The notes: a model not told the origin generated them from the sequence alone. 7,286 nucleotides of DNA from an uncultured Methanobrevibacter sp. (GCF_937906425.1 NZ_CALCYR010000111.1:1-7286); one strand, 5' to 3'. Positions 1 to 5,342 are shown, counted from the stretch's first letter. Translations and numbers: made by a program.

Positions 1-42
1 CCGAGATCTACACTCTTTCCCTACACGACGCTCTTCCGATCT
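1..42 (+). other. Illumina adapter remnant at contig end (artefact)
   Basis: These 42 bases equal the last 42 nt of the 58-nt Illumina universal (P5/TruSeq) adapter, from CCGAGATCTACAC through the read-1 primer end GCTCTTCCGATCT. Base composition changes abruptly at 43, where AT-rich archaeal DNA starts. The adapter is in the orientation expected if an untrimmed read was assembled, with insert DNA following its 3' end. It is not part of the organism, and position 43 is the first trustworthy base. Confidence 0.98.
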
Positions 43-49
43 AATATTA

Positions 50-70
50 AAAGTGATATTGTTTCACTTT
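50..70 (+). terminator. Hairpin plus T-run upstream of hypC (terminator or operator)
   Basis: AAAGTGA (50-56) and TCACTTT (64-70) form a 7-bp inverted repeat around a 7-nt loop, followed by ATTTTTTT. This could be the end of a gene lost beyond the contig edge, or a protein-binding site upstream of hypC. Only two pairs are G-C, so the hairpin would be weak. The flank is cut by the adapter, so the choice cannot be made here. Confidence 0.3.
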
Positions 71-104
71 ATTTTTTTAATGGAATTTTATTTTTATAAA
101 ATTA

Positions 105-110
105 AAGGAG
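105..110 (+). promoter_or_regulatory. Ribosome binding site of hypC
   Basis: AAGGAG lies 9 nt before the ATG at 120. Two other ATGs (112 and 115) fall between this site and the start but are in other frames. The site and the MCIAAPA N-terminus together fix the start at 120. Confidence 0.75.
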
Positions 111-119
111 AATGATGTT

Positions 120-389
120 ATGTGTATTGCTGCACCAGCAAAAATTGTAGAAATTGATACAGAATCTAATATTTGTGCTGCTGATTTTGGAGGAGTTAGA
201 CAAAACGCAAAATTAGATCTTCTTCCAGATGCTGAAATTGGAGATTATGTGCTTATCCATGCAGGATATGCTATTGAAAAATTGTCTGAAGAAGCAGCTA
301 AAGAATCATTAGAATCTTGGGATGAATTATTGGAAGTTTTAGATCAAGAAGATAGGGAACGTGAAGCTAGATTTAGAGAAGGATTATAA
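120..389 (+). CDS. hypC: HypC family [NiFe]-hydrogenase maturation chaperone
   Basis: This 89-residue protein is a small cytoplasmic chaperone that, in the known family, works with HypD to assemble the Fe(CN)2CO unit and hands it to the large subunit of [NiFe]-hydrogenases. The hallmark N-terminus MCIAAPA is intact, with the essential Cys at residue 2. The second family motif is GDYVLIHAGYAI (41-52). Residues 14-30 (ESNICAADFGGVRQNAK region) fit the central beta strands, and 55-89 form an acidic helical tail. The length is normal for HypC (about 75-95). A methanogen would need it for hydrogenases of the Frh, Mvh, Eha and Ehb types, none of which are in this window. Its upstream neighbour is lost at the contig edge, so operon membership is unknown. 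The last codons are partly duplicated just downstream (371-450). Confidence 0.93.
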   Translation: MCIAAPAKIVEIDTESNICAADFGGVRQNAKLDLLPDAEIGDYVLIHAGYAIEKLSEEAAKESLESWDELLEVLDQEDREREARFREGL

Positions 390-450
390 TTATTTTATTA
401 TTTTTAAAATAATTAGAGAAGGATTATAATATTTTTATTATTTTTAAGAT
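371..450 (+). repeat. 40-bp tandem duplication across the hypC stop codon
   Basis: Bases 371-410 and 411-450 match at 36 of 40 positions. Copy 1 contains the final hypC codons and stop (TTTAGAGAAGGATTATAA); copy 2 repeats this as ATTAGAGAAGGATTATAA in the 3' spacer. The mismatches are at 372/412, 391/431, 392/432 and 408/448. The period is not a multiple of 3, but copy 2 lies after the stop and does not alter the protein. Copy 1 also holds an AT-only inverted repeat, 387-397 with 405-415 (11 bp, 7-nt loop), which could act in termination. Confidence 0.85.
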
Positions 451-734
451 AATTCTTCTTTTATTATTTAATTAGCTATTAAGTATTTTTTACTTAATTA
501 AATTAATTTTGATGCTTTTATTGTATGGTTCTTTTTCTTATGTTTAATAGTTTCTATTAATTTTATTTCTATTTATTTCTATTTATTTCTATTCATTTCT
601 ATTTACTTTGATTTATTTCTATTTATTCTGATTTATTTTACTTTTTGATAAATTATTTTACTTTTTTCTATTTTTAAATCTAATTGTTTTATAAATTTTA
701 CTTTTATAGTCTTATTTATTGTTTTGTGGTTTTA
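451..734 (+). other. T-rich spacer between hypC and the HD gene
   Basis: Together with the duplication before it, the gap after hypC is 345 bp. It is strongly T-rich on this strand, holds the 10-bp array at 561-640, and shows no coding signal. The only reasonable box A is TTTATAAAT at 688-696, which would place a start of transcription near 718-722, just before the ATG at 735. The T-runs after 451 would suit archaeal oligo-U termination of hypC. Confidence 0.5.
561..640 (+). repeat. Array of eight 10-bp units (consensus ATTTATTTCT)
   Basis: Eight consecutive 10-mers with no register slip run from 561 to 640: TTTTATTTCT, ATTTATTTCT twice, ATTCATTTCT, ATTTACTTTG, ATTTATTTCT, ATTTATTCTG and ATTTATTTTA. 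Exact units are interleaved with units carrying one to three changes, as expected of an ageing slippage array. No protein or RNA feature explains it. Confidence 0.85.
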
Positions 735-1229
735 ATGGATGAGGAAATTAAATTGTTAAAGGATGTTGGATGTCCGGAATGGGTAATTGAACATTCAAAG
801 GGGGTCTGTAAGAAAGCTCTTGAAATAGCCTATAATTTCGATGATGTCAATGTTGAAATCATTGAAAAGGGAGCTTTATTGCATGATATTGGCAGATCCA
901 AGACAAATTCCATTGAGCATGCTGTTTTGGGAGCAGAGATGCTTAGAGAATTGGATTATTGTGAAGAAATTGTTAATATTGTGGAACGCCATATTGGCAC
1001 AGGGCTCTCTGAGGAGGATGCTAAAGAGTTAGGATTGCCTATAAAAGATTATACTCCTCAAACATTGGAGGAAAAGATAGTTTCCCATTCAGACAATCTT
1101 TATAATGGTGCTGATGAAGTGGATGTTGAATTTACCATAAATAAATGGAAGAGGAAATTGGGGGAAGACCATCCTTCAATTGAAGAGATTAAAGTCATTC
1201 ATGAGGAATTAGTAGGAAGATTTGAGTAA
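735..1229 (+). CDS. HD-domain hydrolase (TIGR00295-like)
   Basis: The product is a 164-residue soluble HD-superfamily phosphohydrolase of the small archaeal type usually named 'HDIG/HD domain-containing protein' or TIGR00295. The metal-binding set is complete: H20 (EHSKGV), H50-D51 (LLHDIG), H62 (EHAVLG), H86 (ERHIG) and D120 (SHSDN). Such enzymes hydrolyse phosphate esters of nucleotides or related compounds; the substrate here is unknown. The frame stays open upstream to a TTG at 684, but those 17 residues (rich in F and Y, from T-rich spacer) look non-coding. I prefer the ATG at 735, where the protein starts MDEEIKLLKD and a weak site GTGGT (726-730) precedes. Third positions use more G and C than hypC. 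It stands alone, with no co-directional gene within 300 bp. Confidence 0.85.
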   Translation: MDEEIKLLKDVGCPEWVIEHSKGVCKKALEIAYNFDDVNVEIIEKGALLHDIGRSKTNSIEHAVLGAEMLRELDYCEEIVNIVERHIGTGLSEEDAKELGLPIKDYTPQTLEEKIVSHSDNLYNGADEVDVEFTINKWKRKLGEDHPSIEEIKVIHEELVGRFE

Positions 1230-1616
1230 TTTAATTATTTTTAAGATTTTTACTTATTTTTCTTGTTTAAATACTCCTTTTTTTGTTTAATTATTTCATT
1301 AGATTTTATTTTTATTTTAATTCAATTTTATTTCATTTTCATTATCCCTTTAATTTTTATTAATGTAAAGTATTTATTAATGTAATTTAAAATATTAAAT
1401 TGAAACTTATTTTTATAAAAAATTAATTTTAGCAATTTATTTAAATCATTTAAAATTAATTTATTCAAAATTGATTTATTTGAAATTGATTTATTTGAAT
1501 CATTTGAAATTGATTTATTCAAAATTGATTATTAAAATTGATTTATTCAAAATTGATTTATTTAAAATTTTTATTTAGTTTATTTAATTTAATTAATTTA
1601 ATTCAAGAGGCAAAGA
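1230..1616 (+). other. AT-rich spacer before the archaeosine synthase gene
   Basis: This 387-bp gap is T-rich to about 1350, consistent with the 3' end of the HD gene transcript, then balanced A/T. It carries a 12-bp direct repeat TTATTAATGTAA at 1357-1368 and 1374-1385 (period 17) and the 15-bp array at 1453-1564. A frame on the minus strand (1328-1522) is a product of that repeat. No single box A stands out before 1617; the region 1561-1600 is all T and A. AGAGG (1606-1610) is the likely ribosome site. Confidence 0.5.
1453..1564 (+). repeat. Array of 15-bp units (AAATTGATTTATTCA)
   Basis: Units begin at 1453, 1468, 1483, 1507, 1535 and 1550, each 15 bp and close to AAATTGATTTATTCA or its variant ending TTG. 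Two shortened units lie between them: 1498-1506 (9 bp) and 1522-1534 (13 bp). The same variant (ending TTG) occurs twice in tandem (1468-1497), indicating expansion by duplication of neighbouring units. The array ends about 50 bp before the ArcS gene. Confidence 0.85.
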
Positions 1617-2528
1617 ATGAAAGTTATTTGTTCAAGTGATGAATCTTTATACAGGCCTGAAGTAGTTCGTTGGAGAGAACGTATGGCTATGATGAAACCG
1701 ATCGGAGATGTGGTTGTTGCCCTTCCATGCAGTATGAAAAAGCCATATTCCAACTCACAATCTCATCAACGTTTTAAAAGAGCTACTAAAGGTTATCAGG
1801 AAGTCATTGTAACTTCTCCATTTGGAATTTGTCCAAGGGAAATGGAAAATACATTTCCTATTCAATCTTATGATGTTGCAGTCTCTGGAGACTGGAATGA
1901 TGATGAAATCCGTTTAGCTGGAGAATTGTTAAGGGATTATGTTGGAGACAAACCGGTTATTGCAAATGTCCATGGCGGTTATGAGGAAGTTTGTCGTGAA
2001 TATCTTGACAATTGTGTTTATGTTTGTCATGATGACAGGCCAACCTCTCCTGATTCCATTTATAACTTAAGGGAAGAGTTAAAGAAGTATCCTAAAACCA
2101 AACGTCGAGACAGGGTCTTGAATGAGCTTAGATCCATTGCAAAATATCAGTTTGGTGAAGGCGCTGAAGCAATGATAAGTGATGATGTTGTTGCAAAGGG
2201 AAGATATCACAGAAATATCTATTCTGATGGTAAGCAATTGGCTCTATTGAATAGGGACATTGGTTTATACACCCTTAACCTTGAAGGCGGAAGGAGATTG
2301 GCTGAATTAGGTATTCATGTTGTTGAAATTGACTTTGATTTAAAGACAAATTCATTGTTTGCGCCGGGAATCGTTAATGCTGATTCCAATATTATACCTA
2401 AGGATGAGGTCGTTGTAGTCAAGGACGATGAGGTTGTAGCAGTTGGAAGGGCTGTTTTGACCGGTCGTGAGATGATTGAGTCCAGAAATGGTATTGGTGT
2501 AAAAATAAGGCATAGGAAGAAAAATTAA
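1617..2528 (+). CDS. arcS: Archaeosine synthase ArcS catalytic core with PUA domain
   Basis: The 303-residue protein carries the ArcS signature PC-X3-KPY-X2-S-X2-H at residues 37-50 (PCSMKKPYSNSQSH). Further family blocks are TSPFGICPREME (66-77) and NVHGGY (117-122). A C-terminal PUA RNA-binding domain covers about 228-301, with FAPGIVNAD (248-256) and VGRAVLTG (276-283). From established work, ArcS joins lysine to the preQ0 base at position 15 of archaeal tRNA, after which the radical-SAM partner RaSEA yields archaeosine. Full-length ArcS has an N-terminal TGT-like domain and is roughly twice this length; here the reading begins directly at the core, so this is the short or split form (NCBI-style name: archaeosine synthase subunit alpha). 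The start at 1617 has AGAGG 6 nt upstream and no in-frame extension is evident. It appears monocistronic. Confidence 0.88.
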   Translation: MKVICSSDESLYRPEVVRWRERMAMMKPIGDVVVALPCSMKKPYSNSQSHQRFKRATKGYQEVIVTSPFGICPREMENTFPIQSYDVAVSGDWNDDEIRLAGELLRDYVGDKPVIANVHGGYEEVCREYLDNCVYVCHDDRPTSPDSIYNLREELKKYPKTKRRDRVLNELRSIAKYQFGEGAEAMISDDVVAKGRYHRNIYSDGKQLALLNRDIGLYTLNLEGGRRLAELGIHVVEIDFDLKTNSLFAPGIVNADSNIIPKDEVVVVKDDEVVAVGRAVLTGREMIESRNGIGVKIRHRKKN

Positions 2529-2954
2529 ATTTAATTTTTCTTTTAAAAGCGTTTAGTCTTTATTTTTTATTTTTTTTATTTATTCTTTTTTTCAGTTTTT
2601 ATTTTTTCTTTTTTTTAGAAATTGAATCTTTATTTTTTATTTTTATAAATTATTCTCTTATTTCTTTATTTATTTTCTTATTTATTTCTTTATTTATTTT
2701 TTTAAAAACTCTTTTTAAGTTTAATGATTATTAACTTATTTTTTTATAGTATTACTTTCTAATTTTGTTGGATAATCTATAAATATAATTAAAACAATAG
2801 TTATATTATTAACTCTAAAAAGAAATATGAAATTCCTTAGATTATTTAAATTTTTTAATTTAATGTAAAATTGATTTTTAATGATTATTTCTTTATATTT
2901 AGTTATATTAACTTAATAAAAATTTTATTTAAAAAAACATTTTGAGGAGATAAA
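2529..2954 (+). other. T-rich then balanced spacer before the Fe-S factor gene
   Basis: The 426-bp gap has two halves. From 2529 to about 2755 it is nearly pure T with scattered A and C and has degenerate direct repeats: TCTTTATTTTTTATTTTT at 2557-2574 and 2627-2644, and a 17-bp repeat at 2660-2676 and 2684-2700. From about 2760 it becomes balanced A/T and carries promoter-like words, CTATAAATA (2778-2786) and TTTATATTT (2892-2900). I see no gene in it; a short transcript from the 2778 box cannot be excluded. Confidence 0.5.
2892..2900 (+). promoter_or_regulatory. Candidate box A of the Fe-S factor gene
   Basis: TTTATATTT resembles the archaeal box A. A start of transcription about 25 nt downstream (near 2920) would leave a leader of about 35 nt that ends in the strong ribosome site GAGGAGA (2944-2950), 4 nt before the ATG at 2955. 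A second similar word, AGTTATATTA (2901-2910), overlaps the choice. Confidence 0.4.
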
Positions 2955-3245
2955 ATGGCTGAAGAATTAGCAATTGCTGTTAAAGATGCAGTTTCTGTTG
3001 TAAATGACCCTCACATGGGTGTAAGTATTGTTGAAATGGGTATTGTTCAATCTATTGGAATCGATGGTTCCACTGCTGAATTGGTAATTAGACCTACAAA
3101 CCCTGGTTGTATGAGTGTAACTCGTATTGCTGCTCAAGCAAAAGCTGAAGCTTTAAAAGTTGAAGGAATCGATAAGGTTAAACTTATTATTGAAGGTCAC
3201 GTTATGGCTGATGCTCTTAATGAGATGCTCAATAAGGATAACTAA
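2955..3245 (+). CDS. MIP18/DUF59-family Fe-S assembly factor
   Basis: This 96-residue protein is a single DUF59 (PF01883-type) domain, the fold of SufT, PaaD and the eukaryotic MIP18/CIA2 factors, which help load Fe-S clusters into target proteins in the cytoplasm. The visible family pattern is NDPHMGVSIVEMGIV (17-31, matching the DPE..i.DLGLV block) and TNPGCMS (48-54) with the conserved Cys at 52. Residues 71-80 (GIDKVKLIIE) form the usual last strand. The later tryptophan-containing block of SufT/PaaD is replaced by GHVMADALNEML, so this is the short archaeal stand-alone version. Codons end mostly in A or T, as in hypC. No suf or other Fe-S gene is adjacent, and its client in a methanogen is not known from the sequence. 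Confidence 0.85.
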   Translation: MAEELAIAVKDAVSVVNDPHMGVSIVEMGIVQSIGIDGSTAELVIRPTNPGCMSVTRIAAQAKAEALKVEGIDKVKLIIEGHVMADALNEMLNKDN

Positions 3246-3246
3246 G

Positions 3247-3266
3247 TTTTAAGCTTAAAAAAAAAA
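3247..3266 (+). repeat. 14-bp perfect palindrome followed by an A10 run
   Basis: TTTTAAGCTTAAAA (3247-3260) begins two bases after the stop of the Fe-S factor gene and merges into ten A residues (3257-3266). On this strand a terminator would be expected to end in T, not A; on the other strand the T-run precedes the palindrome. Function is unclear; a processing or protein-binding site is possible. Confidence 0.6.
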
Positions 3267-3332
3267 TAATCTTTTGTCATTGATCTTTTCTACGATTTAT
3301 GATATTAGTTTATTTTTATTTTTTATGGATGT

Positions 3333-3350
3333 CCGAAAGATTTATATACT
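3333..3350 (+). promoter_or_regulatory. BRE and box A promoter of tRNA-Ile
   Basis: CCGAAAGA (3333-3340), a purine-rich BRE, is directly followed by TTTATATACT (3341-3350), close to the ideal methanogen promoter. Transcription should start near 3370, giving a tRNA leader of about 55 nt. The same 10-mer is reused as the box A at 3778-3787. Confidence 0.8.
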
Positions 3351-3372
3351 ATGTAATTCATAATTTATAATA

Positions 3373-3410
3373 TCTGAAAATTATACTTGTACTTTTTCTT
3401 AGTTTTCAGA
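3373..3410 (+). repeat. Inverted repeat in the tRNA-Ile leader
   Basis: TCTGAAAA (3373-3380) and TTTTCAGA (3403-3410) are perfect inverted copies; a wobble and two more pairs (to 3383/3400) extend the stem to 11 around a 16-nt loop. It begins about where the promoter predicts the first transcribed base, so the tRNA precursor may start with a hairpin. Confidence 0.45.
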
Positions 3411-3426
3411 ATTATTTGTTTTTTAT

Positions 3427-3501
<75 letters not shown>

Positions 3502-3830
3502 CTTATTTTACTAATTTTATTAATTTTTAACTCTTTTTAGTCAATTTTAGGTATTTTTTACTTTCATTTTTTTATTCATGATTTTTTTAGATTTTTTGGC
3601 TATTTTATTATTCCAAGTTTCTCTTTTTAATTAAAGGCTAATTTTTAATTTATTTTCATTCATTTTCCATTAACTTCTATTTTTTAATAAAACGGTTAAT
3701 TTTAAATCTATTAACTAAGTTATTAAATAATTAGAAATATTTGTATTCTATTGTATATTTTTGTGTATTGATATACATTTATATACTTTAAAATACAATA
3801 TAGTATTAAGAACAATATAGGTGGTTCTAT
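3502..3830 (+). other. Spacer between tRNA-Ile and the ACT regulator
   Basis: This 329-bp gap starts with T-rich DNA (to about 3660) that can terminate the tRNA transcript at several T5-T7 runs, then turns balanced A/T and ends in the promoter region at 3752-3787. A small inverted repeat, GTTAAT (3695-3700) with ATTAAC (3710-3715), is also there. No gene is apparent. Confidence 0.5.
3752..3787 (+). promoter_or_regulatory. Box A with adjoining inverted repeat, ACT regulator promoter
   Basis: Box A TTTATATACT (3778-3787) is identical to that of tRNA-Ile and predicts a transcript start near 3810, a leader of about 20 nt with AGGTGG (3819-3824) 6 nt before the ATG. Just upstream, TGTATAT (3752-3758) and ATATACA (3771-3777) are perfect inverted copies with a 12-bp spacer; the second arm occupies the BRE position. 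A regulator bound there would block TFB, so self-control by the HTH-ACT product is a reasonable inference. Confidence 0.5.
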
Positions 3831-4334
3831 ATGTGGGAAAGTTTAAACTCAAAATTTAGCAAATATCCTGCAAGAATGACTGTAGCTCAAAAGATGTTTG
3901 AGTTAGGTTTAAGGATTGGTGAAGATAATAAAATTTATTGTGGTAATTTAAAAATTAGTGATTCCGCATTGGCTGCAGCTGCAAATGTGGATCGCAGAGT
4001 AATCAAATCAACTGTGAATGTTATTGTTCAAGATGAAGAATTATATGAAGTTTTCTCAAATATTCTTCCTGCTGGAACCTTATTGAAGAATATTGCAAAA
4101 AACCTTGGTTTAGGCGTAATTGAAATAGAGGCAGGAGAAAAAAGTGAGGGAATATTGGCTTCTGTAGCTTGGACCATGAGTAAGCATAATATTGATATTC
4201 GTCAAGCTTATGCAGGAGACACCCAATTGGAAGGAAATCCAGTTTTAACAATTATTACAGAAAGTCCTATTCCTGGAAGTCTTTTAAATGAATTTATTAA
4301 TATTGATGGGGTTATGAAAGTTTCAATTTTATAA
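3831..4334 (+). CDS. HTH-ACT amino-acid-binding regulator (COG2061-like)
   Basis: The 167-residue protein matches, from memory, the archaeal family described as amino-acid-binding allosteric regulators (COG2061). The N-terminal part (about 16-75) is helical with a helix-turn-helix-like stretch, ISDSALAAAANVDRRVIKST (42-61). The C-terminal ACT domain (about 95-167) runs from GVIEIEAGEKSEGILASVA (95-113) through ITESPIPGSLLNEF (142-155) to the last strand VMKVSIL. ACT domains bind amino acids at dimer interfaces, so the protein is likely a cytoplasmic sensor of an amino acid; which one and which genes respond are not visible. The ATG at 3831 follows AGGTGG. It is a single-gene unit with a possible operator in its own promoter. 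An allosteric partner of an enzyme, rather than a DNA binder, remains possible. Confidence 0.8.
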   Translation: MWESLNSKFSKYPARMTVAQKMFELGLRIGEDNKIYCGNLKISDSALAAAANVDRRVIKSTVNVIVQDEELYEVFSNILPAGTLLKNIAKNLGLGVIEIEAGEKSEGILASVAWTMSKHNIDIRQAYAGDTQLEGNPVLTIITESPIPGSLLNEFINIDGVMKVSIL

Positions 4335-4380
4335 TTTAATTTATTAAGTTAGTAATTTTCATTTATTTTTAAGTTTTATT

Positions 4381-4514
4381 AATTTTTTATTCATTTCTTG
4401 CTTTTTTTATTTTTTTTAACTTGTTTAATCTCTTTTTTAATTTTTTTTTTAATTTTTATTCATTTCTTGCTTTTTTTATTTTTTTTAACTGGTTTAATCT
4501 CTTTTTTAATTTTT
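4381..4514 (+). repeat. 65-bp near-perfect tandem duplication
   Basis: Copy 1 is 4381-4445 and copy 2 is 4451-4514, offset by 69-70 bp. They share TCATTTCTTG, the T7-A-T8 block and the AATCTC block. They differ by one substitution (T4422 versus G4491) and one T in a homopolymer. The near identity implies a recent duplication; alternatively it could be a misassembly of a T-rich region. Confidence 0.85.
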
Positions 4515-4627
4515 AATTACTATTTTTATTTTTATAATGGTTTTAGACTTAGCTTTTTTTCATTTTGTTCAATTTTTAATTTATGTGATTCAGTAAATAA
4601 ATAAGATGACCCTTTAAAAAACATAAG

Positions 4628-4694
4628 TTTATAATATATCAAAAACATATAAATATTATTATAAATCTTATAGTCATATTGCTGTTTGATATAT
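4628..4694 (+). promoter_or_regulatory. Candidate TFE promoter island with 10-bp inverted repeat
   Basis: ATATATCAAA (4634-4643) and TTTGATATAT (4685-4694) are perfect inverted copies flanking the box A-like ATATAAATA (4648-4656), which has the A-rich CAAAAAC in front as a possible BRE. Use of that box would start transcription near 4678 and leave a leader of about 100 nt. The island stands out from the T-rich DNA on both sides. Confidence 0.35.
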
Positions 4695-4779
4695 GATTTT
4701 TGTTTTAGATTTTTGATTCTTAATTTTTTATTTTTTTTATTTATTTTTATTTTATCATTTATTCGGGGAAGCATCGATT

Positions 4780-5280
4780 ATGTTAAACGATCCTATTGTT
4801 CAAAATTTATTATTAGAAATAGTTGAAGATGAAGAAAATTTAGATGTAGTTCAATGTCTTATGGATGGAATTGGAACGGATGAGGAAATTGCTGAAAAAA
4901 CTTCCATTAAGTTAAACATCGTTAGAAAAGTTCTTTATAAACTTTATGATTTAGGATTAGCCAGTTATAAAAGAGATAAAGACAAAGAAACCCAATGGTA
5001 TACTTATGATTGGGAATTTAAAAAAGATGAACTTCAAAAATTAAAAATTAAAAGGGGAAAAGAAGAGTTAAAACATTTAAATGAAGTTTTGGATTATGAA
5101 GAAAACAATATGTTCTTCCTTTGTCCTTTTGGCCATTATCGTCTTGATTTTGAGGACGCTTCAAGTATTGAGTTTATTTGTCCTGAATGTGAAGCAGAAT
5201 TAGAATTTGAAGACAATCAAGAAAAAATTGACGATTTAAAAGATGAAATTGAGTTCTTTGAAGAATTGATTTCAGAATAA
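4780..5280 (+). CDS. tfe: Transcription initiation factor E (TFE, alpha subunit)
   Basis: This 166-residue protein is the archaeal counterpart of the TFIIE alpha subunit, which binds RNA polymerase near the clamp and stalk and helps open the promoter. The N-terminal extended winged helix spans about 1-85, with GTDEEIAEKTSIKLNIVRKV (32-51) as the recognition part and DLGLASYKRDKDKETQWYTY (57-76) as the wing. A charged linker helix (82-108) leads to the zinc ribbon at about 112-143 and an acidic helical tail (147-166). The ribbon's second knuckle, CPEC (134-137), is normal. The first reads CPFGH (115-119), so the usual second Cys is a Gly, with His 119 as a possible substitute ligand. The start at 4780 is supported by the TFE-like N-terminus and a weak GGGGA (4765-4769). 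It lies convergent to the CofE-like gene. Confidence 0.9.
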   Translation: MLNDPIVQNLLLEIVEDEENLDVVQCLMDGIGTDEEIAEKTSIKLNIVRKVLYKLYDLGLASYKRDKDKETQWYTYDWEFKKDELQKLKIKRGKEELKHLNEVLDYEENNMFFLCPFGHYRLDFEDASSIEFICPECEAELEFEDNQEKIDDLKDEIEFFEELISE

Positions 5281-5311
5281 TCTTTAATTAATTTCTTTTT
5301 TTATTTTATTC

Positions 5312-5341
5312 TTTTAGTTTTTAACTAAAATTTTTCTTTTT
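5312..5341 (+). terminator. Hairpin and T-tract terminator of the TFE gene
   Basis: TTTTAGTT (5312-5319) and AACTAAAA (5323-5330) form an 8-bp stem with a TTT loop, 31 nt after the stop codon, followed at once by TTTTTCTTTTTTT. The stem has one G-C pair, so the U-tract, which archaeal polymerase recognises by itself, is probably the main signal. Confidence 0.45.
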
Positions 5342-5342
5342 T

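Larger units (their letters stand above)
4335..4779 (+). other. T-rich repeat region then A/T-balanced upstream region of the TFE gene
   Basis: The 445-bp gap starts with T-runs and a 69-bp tandem duplication (4381-4514). From about 4600 to 4700 the composition switches to balanced A/T with promoter-like words TTTATAATA (4628-4636) and ATATAAATA (4648-4656). From 4700 to 4760 it is T-rich again. Open frames on either strand here (4398-4604 plus, 4532-4774 minus) encode low-complexity F/L or K/N strings and are not supported as genes. Confidence 0.5.

Noticed and set aside
684..734. N-terminal extension of the HD protein from a TTG codon
   Set aside because: The 17 added residues are F/Y-rich translations of T-rich spacer, no ribosome site precedes the TTG, and the family-like N-terminus begins at the ATG at 735.
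451..734. CRISPR-like reading of the regularly repeated spacer
   Set aside because: The units are 10 bp and contiguous, with no unique spacers between them, and no cas gene is in the window.
841..1032. 63-residue open frame inside the HD gene
   Set aside because: It overlaps a well-supported HD-domain gene in another frame and shows no family pattern.
1328..1522. 64-residue minus-strand frame with NKSIS-like repeats
   Set aside because: The repeated peptide is the direct translation of the 15-bp DNA array, the remainder is K/N/I-rich spacer, and no ribosome site is present.
4021..4251. 76-residue minus-strand frame within the ACT regulator
   Set aside because: It is antisense to a clear HTH-ACT gene and has no recognisable features.
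4398..4604. 68-residue F/L-rich frame that looks like a membrane protein
   Set aside because: It translates T-rich DNA and the 69-bp duplication; hydrophobicity follows from TTT and CTT codons, and no ribosome site precedes it.
4532..4774. 80-residue K/N/Y-rich minus-strand frame
   Set aside because: Low-complexity translation of A-rich complement across the TFE promoter island; no motif or ribosome site supports it.
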